In this document: in pieces, positions 1 through 7,560 of the stretch
Layout of the letters: each line of letters begins with the position of its first letter
How positions within the stretch are numbered: position 1 is the first letter of the stretch
Source: CAZVBV01 sp964509975
Lineage (GTDB): Bacteria; Patescibacteriota; Gracilibacteria; UBA4473
Length of the DNA: 23,834 bases
Reading direction: 5' to 3'
Assembly: GCA_964509975.1 (NCBI GenBank)
Contig: CAZDZO010000017.1
Coordinates: forward strand, 1 to 23,834
Notes under the pieces: model-generated
The model's input: the letters and a program-made list of their open reading frames with translations, nothing else
Database searches by the model: none
Told to the model about the DNA's origin: nothing
Translations under genes and position numbers: made by a program

Positions 1-103
1 TATGGTAAAATGTTAGAAATACTTAAAAATAACTCGCTGTTCTAGTCTTGACCCTAAATTTATAAAGAATAAAAACGAAAGTATCACGAATATTGAAAAA
101 ATA
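1..103 (+). pseudogene. Out-of-frame upstream part of the Res-like gene
   Basis: Reading from base 1 in frame 1 gives a short open stretch (YGKMLEILKNNSLF) that stops at TAG 43-45. The frame of the downstream Res gene is open from base 17 (after TAG 14-16) and gives a plausible coding stretch containing LDPKFIKNKNE that runs straight into the methionine at 104. The two frames overlap at 17-42. The simplest reading is that the Res gene once ran through here and carries an indel near 17-45. Whether this is a real mutation or a sequencing error cannot be told from the window, and the rest of the N-terminal half lies before base 1. Confidence 0.5.
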
Positions 104-1972
104 ATGAGTCTCGACAGCGGACTTCAAACAAGTAAGGGTCTTGATATTTTTGATAATAAATTCATTTTTTTAGAATACTTAAAGCTGTCTGCATCTGAAA
201 TATATGATAACCTATTGAAGCTTGTTTTTAATACCACAAGCGGGATGCTCCATATAGAAAACCTAAAAGGGGTTGATGGAGAAATTGGTTTAAAAATTGG
301 AGAAAACGAATATTTTGGAGTTATTAATGTTGGAGATAGTGATAAATTAGTAAAGCTGTGTGAATCAAATGGTATTACTATTTCTAGTAAAGACTTTTCA
401 AATTCGTTATTTCAAACAATAAATGAAGATTCATCAAACCTACATATACTGATCGGATCAAAGAAATTTAGTGAAGGTTGGAATAGTTGGCGCGTGTCCA
501 CTATGGGGCTTATGAACGTGGGAAGATCAGAAGGATCACAAGTTATTCAACTTTTTGGTCGAGGGGTAAGATTAAAGGGTCATGATTTTTGCTTAAAAAG
601 AAGTCGAGCTCTTCGAGGTAAGGAATTAGAAAGAAAACATCAAGCCATTGAAACACTTCATATATTTGGTCTCAAGGCTGATTATATGAAAACCTTCAAA
701 GAATATCTTAAAAGTGAAGGAATCCCGACGGATGAAAGAATTGAATTTGTCATGCCAGTAATCTATGACAAGAAGTATAAAACAAAAAAACTAAAAGTAT
801 TAGATTTACAAAAAGACAGGGATTTTAAAAGAGAAGTGAGCCTTGATTTAAAGCATGAGCAAAACAAAACAATATTTAAGAAAGTATTGCTCAACCTTTA
901 TAAACAAGTTGATGTTTTGGACAGTGAGGATCAGAGAGGAAATGTACTTGAATTTAATAGTGAAAAGCTTCAAGCACAGCATTTAAGTTTTATTAATATT
1001 GATAATGTGTTTTTTGCCCTTCAGCAGTTTAAAAATGAAAAGTGCTGGAGTAACCTATCTATTTCAAAAGAAGTGATTTATGAGCTCTTACAAGAAGAAG
1101 ATTGGTACACATTGGAAATCCCCGAGACTGATATGAAAATCAACAGTTTTAAAAATTTAACGAATTTTGAAACAATAATAATTTCATTACTTAAAAAATA
1201 TATAAAAGCCTTTTATGAATACAAAAAAAGCGAATGGGAAAGTCAATTTTTAGAATATAGGGAACTCGATGAAACAAAAGATTCTGCAAATTTAATTGAG
1301 AATTATACGATTACCGTTGAAGACAAAGAAACTGCTTTGATAGAAAGACTAAATAGTCTAAAAACAATGCTTGAGAAGGAAGAGATTGATGATGTCGAAC
1401 TACATAGGCTCTCTAAAAAAGACTTAAAAGTATTCCCTTTTGATAAGCATTTATACAATCCACTTATTTTTAAAGACAAAGGTGAAACAACACTTCAAAT
1501 AAAGCCAATACACCTAAATGATGGAGAAAAGGATTTCATAGGAGATTTAAGTGTTTATATGAAACAAGAAACAGCGAAATACAAAGATATTGAAATGTAT
1601 CTACTGAGAAATCAAAGCAAAACAGGGCTTGGATTTTTTACTGAGGGGAATTTCTATCCGGATTTTATTATGTGGATCAAAAAAGGAGAAAAACAATATA
1701 TTAACTTTATAGATCCAAAGGGAATAAGAAATTCAAATCCCAAGAATGATCCTAAAATAAATTTTTCATCAAAAATAAAGGAAATAGAGACACAAATGGG
1801 AGACAACGATATAAGTTTAAATTCTTTTGTTGTATCAAATACGTCATTACGGTCATTAAATATACTACATACTGATTTAAATTATGACTTTTTTGAAAGT
1901 AAAAACGTATTATTTCAAGAAGATCATACGAGTACTTATATTGAAAAAATGTTTTATAAAATATTGAATTAA
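104..1972 (+). CDS. Type III-like restriction helicase-nuclease (Res), C-terminal part
   Basis: This 622-residue product carries the second RecA-like domain of an SF2 restriction helicase. A motif V-like segment (SEGWNSWRVS) lies near residues 124-133 and a motif VI-like segment (QLFGRGVRLKG, Arg153) near 150-160. A long helical middle follows. A PD-(D/E)xK-type nuclease lies near the end, with Asp520 in YPDF and Asp537-Pro-Lys539 as the D-x-K pair. The Walker A and DEAD-box half is missing; full relatives are expected to be several hundred residues longer. No Shine-Dalgarno motif precedes ATG 104 and the frame is open upstream to base 17, so 104 is probably not the original start. In restriction systems such a protein translocates and cleaves DNA with a Mod partner, which is not seen here. 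It converges on the SNF2 helicase with 13 nt between the stops. This piece alone is unlikely to be an active motor. Confidence 0.8.
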   Translation: MSLDSGLQTSKGLDIFDNKFIFLEYLKLSASEIYDNLLKLVFNTTSGMLHIENLKGVDGEIGLKIGENEYFGVINVGDSDKLVKLCESNGITISSKDFSNSLFQTINEDSSNLHILIGSKKFSEGWNSWRVSTMGLMNVGRSEGSQVIQLFGRGVRLKGHDFCLKRSRALRGKELERKHQAIETLHIFGLKADYMKTFKEYLKSEGIPTDERIEFVMPVIYDKKYKTKKLKVLDLQKDRDFKREVSLDLKHEQNKTIFKKVLLNLYKQVDVLDSEDQRGNVLEFNSEKLQAQHLSFINIDNVFFALQQFKNEKCWSNLSISKEVIYELLQEEDWYTLEIPETDMKINSFKNLTNFETIIISLLKKYIKAFYEYKKSEWESQFLEYRELDETKDSANLIENYTITVEDKETALIERLNSLKTMLEKEEIDDVELHRLSKKDLKVFPFDKHLYNPLIFKDKGETTLQIKPIHLNDGEKDFIGDLSVYMKQETAKYKDIEMYLLRNQSKTGLGFFTEGNFYPDFIMWIKKGEKQYINFIDPKGIRNSNPKNDPKINFSSKIKEIETQMGDNDISLNSFVVSNTSLRSLNILHTDLNYDFFESKNVLFQEDHTSTYIEKMFYKILN

Positions 1973-1985
1973 GAAATACAAATCA

Positions 1986-4859
1986 CTAAATAACCTCCCA
2001 CTCGATTGTAAACAATTCACTGGTAGCAACTGTTTGTTCCTTAGCTTTTTTAAGTTCTTCAATTAATTCATCTCGTTCTTTTTCTATTTTTTCTTCTATA
2101 TCAAAAATGTCTCTTTGGATTTTTCTTCGTTTTCTTTCTTGAGCTTTTATTTGCAACTGTATAACTGTCTGTTCTGCTATACTTTCAGTTGACACACTTT
2201 GCCTATTTAATTCTTTAATTTTAACTTTTGTGTCTTTTAACTCCTTTTCAACGCTTACTAATTTATCATTAGACCATTTGTGAAGTTTCAAGCTTTGATT
2301 TATGAAATGTGTTTGATTTGTCGCTTCATTTTTCTTCAAAATTATGTCTTTTTTCTTTAAAAATTCATTTTCTAGTTTTTCTATATCATTGCTATCAATG
2401 GTTGTTTTTTGTGACAAATTTGCTTCCAGTGACAATAATTTCGTGGCTATTTCTTCTTCTATTGGTTTATAATCATTCGTAAGCCCTGTAACAATGATAT
2501 ATTCCTCTGTTTCATAAGAGTTAATAGAAATTTTTGTAGCAGTGAGATATCCTTTTTTATTTTTATATTTATCTAGTGTAGATATTTTGTATTTATTATT
2601 TGAAAGATTAAAAATAAGTTTCGTTTGATTCAATCGTCTTTGTTTTGCTGTATTTATTATTTTTTCACCAAGGGTGCTATTTAATCGATATACATGAGCA
2701 TGTTTATTGAGATTCTTTTTAGCAATAGATATAAGCTGATAACTATGTCCTCGATATTCAAATTCTTTAATTTCATCATGAAATATAGCCACATCATTTA
2801 ATTCTGCTTTTGTTATATCCCAAAAAACACTAGAAAACCTATCAACCGTATTTATGCTTCTTAATTCCGTATCTTTTAATCTTAAATGGACATCTTCATC
2901 AAAATGATCCAATAATGATTGTCTCGTTTTTACCGTCATCTCTTCTATTTGATCACTAAATTCTTCTTGTAAATTATTAAAAGCCACTTCTATCGATTTA
3001 TTATCTCTACAGGTTTGGTATATTTCCAATATTCTTTTTTCGAAATCAACACCACTCTCAATACTTCCAAGTACTTCATCAGACGCACCAAACACTCCTT
3101 CGAATAAATTAAATTTCTTTGATAATAATTCATAAACTCTTCTATCTGCTGCATTTTTCTTATTTAAAAAATTAATAACTACGACATCAAATTTTTGTCC
3201 ATACCTATGAACCCGTCCGATTCTTTGTTCTATTCTCTGTGGATTCCAAGGTAAATCATAATTTATAAGCATATTACAAAATTGTAGATTTATACCTTCA
3301 CTGCCCGCTTCTGTTGCTATTAAAATAGTCGCATTATCTCTGAAATAATCGACAATAGCCTGTTTCATATCCGCCGTTTTAGATCCAGTAATTCTTTCGC
3401 TATCTTTATATTGCTCTAACCAGTCTTTATAAATTTCTTTTGATTTAACATCTGTATTTGTTCCATTAAACAAAACAACCTTATCCTTAAATCCATTGTC
3501 GCTAAGGTAATCAAATAGAAATTGTTGTGTTCGCCTGCTCTCCGTAAAGAGAATGGCTTTTTCTTTTTTTATTCCAAGTTTAATTTGTTGTTCAAATCCT
3601 TTACGCAAAGCGATCATAAGTGATTTAACCTTCGTATCCACAGCGATACTTTTTGCTAGATATATAAAGGCTTCAATATCTTTAATTTCTTTTTCAATTG
3701 CCTCAATGTCTTTGTCTAATAATTTTATTTCCTCTATGGGTTGATCGAATTCCACGGCTTCTTCTGCTTCTTCAAGAAAATCTTCAATTAATTCCTCTTC
3801 ATCCTCTGAAAGGAAAGTTAAATCATTTTGAGTGATTTTTTTTTCTGCAATCATCTTTCGAAGTCTTTTGACAAATGTTTCAAGTGTCCCAATAATTGCT
3901 TGTGTAGAAGAAGCCATAAGCTTCCTAACGACTAATGTAATAAGTGATTTTTGTGCCGATGGTATAGAAAATCTATTTTCACTTAATAAAAAATCAGAAA
4001 TCAAATCATAAAGAATTAATTCTTCTTTCGAAGGAATGAATTCTTCAACAAGGGGTATTCGTTTGGTATAATTTATATACTCCAAAACATCTTTACGAAG
4101 AGTCCTCTTAATTATTGGTTTCAATCTTTCTTTTAAATCATTCGTGTCGCTTATCGTCAACCCTGACGCTGAAAACTGTTTTTGAAATGATTTTTTGTCA
4201 CCAAAAACGAAATTATCAATAACACTTACAAGTCCAAATATTTCAAGTAAAGAATTTTGCAGAGGAGTAGCTGTTAATAAAATTTTCTTAGTATCTCTTA
4301 GAGCTTTTGCAATAGCAAAAGCCATTTTAGATTTTTCCCCACGATGATAATTTCTCAGCTTATGCGCTTCATCTATTATTGACAATTGAAAGCCAGTTAA
4401 GAAGAGTGCCTCACTATGTCTTGCTGCAAAATGATAAGAAGTAATAACTATTTTATCCTTTTGTTCAAATGGATTTTTATTTCCCTTCAAAAGTTCTTTT
4501 TTGTAACTATTCCCATCTAAAATAAAACTGTTTAGAAAAAATTTTTCTTTAAGCTCCATTGACCACTGTTTTCTAAGGCTGGAAGGAACAATTATAATAA
4601 TTTTTCTTTTCCGTTCACTCCAATATTGCGTAAGGACAAGACCTGCTTCAATTGTTTTCCCCAGACCAACTTCATCAGCCAGAATGACCCCATTCGATAG
4701 TGGTGACTTAAATGCAAATAATGCTGCCTCCACTTGATGTGGATTTAAATCAATCTGTGCATTGAATATTGATTGTGACAATCTATCAATTGATTCCGAA
4801 CTATTCTGCAGAGTAAGTAATTCTGCATAATACTTTGAATGATATTGGGTGAAATCCAT
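1986..4859 (-). CDS. SNF2-family DEAH helicase (HepA/DISARM-type DrmD-like)
   Basis: This 957-residue SF2 helicase belongs to the SNF2/RapA group. DEVGLGKT (Walker A) is at residues 62-69, DEAH at 163-166, LLTATPLQN (motif III) near 218, and the C-terminal helicase lobe with EGINLQF and QRIEQRIGRVHRYGQ near 520-560. A strongly acidic, helical insert separates the lobes, and the last 100 residues are charged coiled coil. ATG 4859 is chosen because MDFTQYHSKYYAE resembles the N-terminus I recall for this family; the frame also allows ATG 4886 and TTG 4934. No clear ribosome binding site precedes any of them. Such helicases accompany restriction or DISARM-like systems and are thought to move along DNA or remodel bound proteins. 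Here the only obvious partner is the convergent Res fragment. The gene is intact; the family call is firm and the system assignment is inference. Confidence 0.9.
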   Translation of the reverse strand: MDFTQYHSKYYAELLTLQNSSESIDRLSQSIFNAQIDLNPHQVEAALFAFKSPLSNGVILADEVGLGKTIEAGLVLTQYWSERKRKIIIIVPSSLRKQWSMELKEKFFLNSFILDGNSYKKELLKGNKNPFEQKDKIVITSYHFAARHSEALFLTGFQLSIIDEAHKLRNYHRGEKSKMAFAIAKALRDTKKILLTATPLQNSLLEIFGLVSVIDNFVFGDKKSFQKQFSASGLTISDTNDLKERLKPIIKRTLRKDVLEYINYTKRIPLVEEFIPSKEELILYDLISDFLLSENRFSIPSAQKSLITLVVRKLMASSTQAIIGTLETFVKRLRKMIAEKKITQNDLTFLSEDEEELIEDFLEEAEEAVEFDQPIEEIKLLDKDIEAIEKEIKDIEAFIYLAKSIAVDTKVKSLMIALRKGFEQQIKLGIKKEKAILFTESRRTQQFLFDYLSDNGFKDKVVLFNGTNTDVKSKEIYKDWLEQYKDSERITGSKTADMKQAIVDYFRDNATILIATEAGSEGINLQFCNMLINYDLPWNPQRIEQRIGRVHRYGQKFDVVVINFLNKKNAADRRVYELLSKKFNLFEGVFGASDEVLGSIESGVDFEKRILEIYQTCRDNKSIEVAFNNLQEEFSDQIEEMTVKTRQSLLDHFDEDVHLRLKDTELRSINTVDRFSSVFWDITKAELNDVAIFHDEIKEFEYRGHSYQLISIAKKNLNKHAHVYRLNSTLGEKIINTAKQRRLNQTKLIFNLSNNKYKISTLDKYKNKKGYLTATKISINSYETEEYIIVTGLTNDYKPIEEEIATKLLSLEANLSQKTTIDSNDIEKLENEFLKKKDIILKKNEATNQTHFINQSLKLHKWSNDKLVSVEKELKDTKVKIKELNRQSVSTESIAEQTVIQLQIKAQERKRRKIQRDIFDIEEKIEKERDELIEELKKAKEQTVATSELFTIEWEVI

Positions 4860-4965
4860 TTTATTTATTAAACATTTTTTGTGCATTAATACTCTTTTTT
4901 TTAAAAAGAATAAAGAGTATTGGGATTGTTTCAATCTTTCACTTACCGCCCCATCCCCCTAGGGT

Positions 4966-4986
4966 AAAGGGACACGCACTCCCTTT
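4966..4986 (+). terminator. Hairpin followed by T-run, terminator-like
   Basis: AAAGGGA (4966-4972) and TCCCTTT (4980-4986) form a perfect 7-bp stem around a 7-nt loop, and the second arm continues into two further T residues. On the plus strand this has the look of a weak intrinsic terminator, although no plus-strand gene ends nearby. On the minus strand it lies between the SIR2 operon and the SNF2 gene and could help separate them. Confidence 0.35.
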
Positions 4987-5048
4987 TTCAAGCCATCTGA
5001 TCCCCAAAAGCCCCAAATAATTCGGGTCACGAAACAGCACAAAGAGCC

Positions 5049-5067
5049 AGATAGTGAATCACTATCT
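5049..5067. repeat. 8-bp perfect inverted repeat with 3-nt centre
   Basis: AGATAGTG and CACTATCT flank AAT. The near-continuous 19-bp dyad could be an operator or a small hairpin. A related AGTGAG/CTCACT dyad lies 26 bp downstream, so the AGTG half-motif recurs. Confidence 0.5.
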
Positions 5068-5093
5068 TGCTTAGTGCATAAATTGGCTGGCAT

Positions 5094-5109
5094 AGTGAGT
5101 CTCCTCACT
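5094..5109. repeat. 6-bp inverted repeat with 4-nt loop
   Basis: AGTGAG (5094-5099) and CTCACT (5104-5109) flank TCTC. It shares the AGTGA core with the dyad at 5049-5067. Confidence 0.4.
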
Positions 5110-5230
5110 TTAGTCGCTTTTTAACTAGGTTTTCTAATGATTTCGTGCATTCTCAACGAGACAGATGAGACACTATAAAAAAGGGTGTCTTGTTCCTAAA
5201 ATGTTACACGATAGAAAAGCGTTGTTATAA

Positions 5231-5251
5231 TTGAACACATTATTTGTTCAA
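5231..5251 (-). terminator. Possible terminator of the SIR2 operon
   Basis: TTGAACA (5231-5237) and TGTTCAA (5245-5251) form a perfect 7-bp stem with a 7-nt loop, 10 bp beyond the SIR2-like stop codon on the minus strand. The stem is AT-rich and is followed only by TTATAAC rather than a clean T-run, so its strength is doubtful. Confidence 0.4.
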
Positions 5252-5261
5252 GTAGGATGAA

Positions 5262-6248
5262 TTATTTCTCATGCTTCAATAAATTCTGAATATGTAACTC
5301 TAATTTTTCCCAAGACATATCTTCTGTAATTTTATGATCATCTATCCATCGACAATCCATATGCATCGCCCAAAAGGCTTCATTACTCCTTCTTGGGAAA
5401 TTTCCAACTATCGAATCAAAAAATGATCGATGGATTGTGTAATGATGAGTATGAATGAAAGGTTCCCAGGATTGATGAAGTTCATCTTCGTCTCTTATAT
5501 CAATTATCTCTATTTGTTCGAGATTCCGATCGTGCACTTCTCCCCAAGCATCTTTAAAAAGCTTAATAGCTCCCTCATCTGATGCTGGCGCCCCATACCC
5601 AAAAATTGTTACTGTGAAGGAATTTTCCCAATACCATCTAACCTTTTTCCACTGATCCTTGATAAAAAAATCGTCTTCATAATTTTTTTGTTTAATTGGA
5701 TAAAGAAGTTTTGTCGGAACAAATGATTTTCCACATCCTCTACAACTACTACTTATTAACCCGACACTATTACACCCTTCACAAGTTCCAAGTAGGACAT
5801 TCCCATGAAGAAACATAAGTTGGGGTAACTTGCTGGTTATTTCCCTGCACCTTTGATATGCCTGAAGAAGCAATGGATCCCAGTTGAATGAAGCAATCCC
5901 GTCTTTCTCTCTAAGAGATAAAAGAAGAAAATCGTAAACAGTCGGAGAATCTGTTATTTCCAGACGAGAAAAGTAATCATGAACTCGATTCTCTAGTTTA
6001 GACAATACTTCACTGCAGGATCCAGATGAATAAAGTTCGCTGTAAATCTCTTCAAAATTATCATTAGCATCTAACCCCTTTTCTCCAAACAGATCATCTA
6101 GACCTAATGTTTTTATAAAATTATTCATTAATGGAAGTTTTTTCTCTTGTTTATCACCCTTAGGCAGTGTTGCGAGACTAGCTCCTGCGCCAAGAACAAC
6201 TAAATGAGGTCTCTGTATAGAGGTCTCTGTAATAACTGTGTCTTTCAT
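5262..6248 (-). CDS. SIR2-like NAD-binding protein with zinc ribbon
   Basis: This 328-residue protein shows sirtuin-fold landmarks in order. GAGAS at 20-24 is the NAD-binding loop. FNWD at 121-124 is the counterpart of the sirtuin QNID or defence-type TNYD motif. LHGN at 147-150 carries the expected catalytic His148. A four-cysteine ribbon follows (Cys156, 159, 169, 172), then FGYGAP at 216-221, the counterpart of the sirtuin GTS loop. SIR2-like domains in bacterial defence act as NADases that deplete NAD in infected cells, whereas classical sirtuins deacylate proteins; the zinc ribbon keeps the second possibility open. The region beyond about residue 225 has no recognised domain. ATG 6248 lies 7 nt after the stop of the 89-residue gene on the same strand, so the two are probably co-transcribed. 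Neighbouring restriction genes favour a defence role, which is inference. Confidence 0.85.
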   Translation of the reverse strand: MKDTVITETSIQRPHLVVLGAGASLATLPKGDKQEKKLPLMNNFIKTLGLDDLFGEKGLDANDNFEEIYSELYSSGSCSEVLSKLENRVHDYFSRLEITDSPTVYDFLLLSLREKDGIASFNWDPLLLQAYQRCREITSKLPQLMFLHGNVLLGTCEGCNSVGLISSSCRGCGKSFVPTKLLYPIKQKNYEDDFFIKDQWKKVRWYWENSFTVTIFGYGAPASDEGAIKLFKDAWGEVHDRNLEQIEIIDIRDEDELHQSWEPFIHTHHYTIHRSFFDSIVGNFPRRSNEAFWAMHMDCRWIDDHKITEDMSWEKLELHIQNLLKHEK

Positions 6249-6255
6249 AATGCAA

Positions 6256-6525
6256 TTATAAGTATTTTTGATAATCTTTCTCCAACTCAGGAAGAACTTT
6301 TTGAATAGACTGCCTCACCCACTCCTCTTTTTCATAAATCAATTCCCAAAACCTGTGCCAAATTTCACAGGTTTCTTTTGGATAAAGATCGACATACTCA
6401 AAAACATTCCACATTTCCATCATAAACGATGGCTTGTTTTTTTCTGGATAAGAACAAGAGAACCAATACTGATCTCCTCGATTGGAAGTGTAGAACAATT
6501 CAGGTTTGGTAGTGTGATATTTCAT
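6256..6525 (-). CDS. Small unrecognised protein upstream of SIR2
   Basis: This 89-residue protein is rich in Trp, Tyr and Glu. I do not recognise a family. It has no signal peptide, no membrane segment and only one Cys pair-like feature (Cys in WFSCSYP and KETCEIW). The C-terminal half is predicted helical and charged (YEKEEWVRQ onward). The reading frame extends upstream, but ATG 6525 is preferred because the longer version would run back through the divergent gene. The stop is 7 nt before the SIR2-like start, so it may be a partner, regulator or inhibitor of that protein. No Shine-Dalgarno motif is seen; a TATAAT-like box lies about 12 nt before the ATG, suggesting a short or leaderless transcript. 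Confidence 0.7.
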   Translation of the reverse strand: MKYHTTKPELFYTSNRGDQYWFSCSYPEKNKPSFMMEMWNVFEYVDLYPKETCEIWHRFWELIYEKEEWVRQSIQKVLPELEKDYQKYL

Positions 6526-6546
6526 GAAAAATATTATTATATAGAC
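6526..6546. promoter_or_regulatory. 21-bp divergent start region with overlapping -10-like boxes
   Basis: Only 21 bp separate ATG 6525 (-) from ATG 6547 (+). The stretch is almost pure A/T and contains TATTAT on the plus strand (6532-6537 and 6535-6540) and TATATAAT on the minus strand. If these are the -10 boxes, both transcripts would be nearly leaderless and each -35 would sit inside the opposite gene. Confidence 0.4.
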
Positions 6547-7311
6547 ATGTTTATTATAAATAACGGAATACAAAAAGATAAAGCTAGGGTTCGAAATATC
6601 GAAGTCTCTTTTTTGTGGAAGAGTGATGAAGAAAAGTCTTTTTATGTTATAGATAACCATCGTTGTGCCAGCTGGTGCTGGGGACAAGAAGTTCCCGTGG
6701 ATTCTAAATATTCAATATTTCATGTTGATCAACATTATGACTCGTTAATATTTGGGGATGTTACTAATATGCCCAAAATTGATAACCACCTCTCTTTTGA
6801 AGATTATATTGAGGCAGAAAAAGAAGATGGCAATTTGTCATTCCCTGTTTTTCAATGGGATTCATATTTTTCACCTTTCATAGAGCAAAGAAAAGATAAT
6901 TTTTCTGAATTATTTCTTATGACACAAAAAATTGGAGATAAATTTCAAATGGGAAGAGAGCTCTTCCCAGAGGACATAAAAAATTGTGATTTTTGGTTTA
7001 CTAACAACGAACGATTCATCTTTAATTTAGATATTGATTATTTCTTCATGCCTTCCGAAACAAAAGGAATGATCCGTCATCTCTCTGATAAATATATCGA
7101 AGAGTTAGCAAGAGTATGGCGCAAGGCACAGGACTCAAATAGATTTTTCTGTACTACAATTGCTCTAAGTCCTTGTTGTTGTTTATCAAGCACAGAGCTC
7201 GAAGAAGAAAATTATGAAAAAGGGTGGAATAATTCAATCGAGGTTTTGGAAATTTTCTGTAAAGAAGCAAGAATAGATATTCGAGAATTAAGAGAGATAA
7301 CAGATACTTAA
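6547..7311 (+). CDS. UPF0489-like protein (arginase/deacetylase-type fold)
   Basis: This 254-residue protein has the pattern I associate with UPF0489. FYVIDNHRCASW lies at 32-43, HVDQHYD at 59-65 (an H-x-D-x-H-x-D metal-binding signature as in arginases), NLDIDYF at 160-166 (second metal Asp pair) and ALSPCCC at 206-212, replacing the usual SPE-type segment. The order of His/Asp motifs suggests a dinuclear metal hydrolase; substrate and pathway are unknown, and bacterial members have no established role. The frame stays open back to 6268, but ATG 6547 is chosen because the IDNH domain starts soon after it and the upstream part overlaps the opposite 89-residue gene. It is divergent from the SIR2 pair, so shared regulation is possible. 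The three adjacent cysteines at 210-212 are unusual. Confidence 0.7.
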   Translation: MFIINNGIQKDKARVRNIEVSFLWKSDEEKSFYVIDNHRCASWCWGQEVPVDSKYSIFHVDQHYDSLIFGDVTNMPKIDNHLSFEDYIEAEKEDGNLSFPVFQWDSYFSPFIEQRKDNFSELFLMTQKIGDKFQMGRELFPEDIKNCDFWFTNNERFIFNLDIDYFFMPSETKGMIRHLSDKYIEELARVWRKAQDSNRFFCTTIALSPCCCLSSTELEEENYEKGWNNSIEVLEIFCKEARIDIRELREITDT

Positions 7312-7359
7312 AATATAAAGTGCTGTCTTTTTTCGTCAAAATAAGGAAAATATTTAGAT

Positions 7360-7512
7360 TTAAAGCTTTACAAGCTCCCCATTTTTTAATTGAATATATT
7401 CTTCAGGCGGTCTTTTTTTGTTTGGATTATTCTGGTCTTCGTCGATCTCCTTGAGAAGTTCTAAAAACTTGATGAAATTGTCCACGTCGGCTTTTGTTAT
7501 TTCTTTTTCCAT
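7360..7512 (-). CDS. Small acidic hypothetical protein (50 residues)
   Basis: The ORF starts with MEKEITKADVDNFIKFLEL and ends ELVKL before TAA. It is a charged amphipathic helix (about residues 5-25) followed by a short Pro/Lys-rich linker and a QLKNGELV tail. The frame is clean, with a typical amino-acid mix for a soluble protein, and GGGA lies about 9 nt before ATG 7512. It lies 48 nt downstream of the DUF2779 gene on the same strand and could share its transcript. I recognise no family; a small regulator or antitoxin-like partner is possible but not shown. Confidence 0.6.
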   Translation of the reverse strand: MEKEITKADVDNFIKFLELLKEIDEDQNNPNKKRPPEEYIQLKNGELVKL

Positions 7513-7560
7513 GTAAATATTCCCAGTAATCCGGTATTGTTTTTATTTATTAGCGCTGTA

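Larger units (their letters stand above)
4860..5261. other. Gene-free stretch with several short inverted repeats
   Basis: About 400 bases lie between the SNF2 start (4859) and the SIR2-like stop (5262), and no convincing ORF or tRNA is seen. Five short dyads are visible: 4966-4986, 5049-5067, 5094-5109, 5168-5190 and 5231-5251. The part at 4945-5000 is GC-richer than its surroundings. The promoter of the SNF2 gene should lie at its left end on the minus strand, and the 3' end of the SIR2 transcript at its right end. The remainder could be a degraded element, a structured RNA or a protein-binding region; the sequence alone does not decide. Confidence 0.6.

Noticed and set aside
104..4859. Calling the SNF2/Res pair a DISARM or BREX system.
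   Set aside because: DrmA, DrmB, PglZ and BrxC are not visible; only one helicase of DrmD-like type is present.
4860..5261. tRNA gene, CRISPR array or iteron origin in the gene-free stretch.
   Set aside because: No T-loop GGTTCGA-like motif, no regularly spaced repeats and no replication gene nearby.
6268..6546. N-terminal extension of the UPF0489-like protein back to 6268.
   Set aside because: It is antisense to the 89-residue gene, and the recognisable domain starts after ATG 6547.
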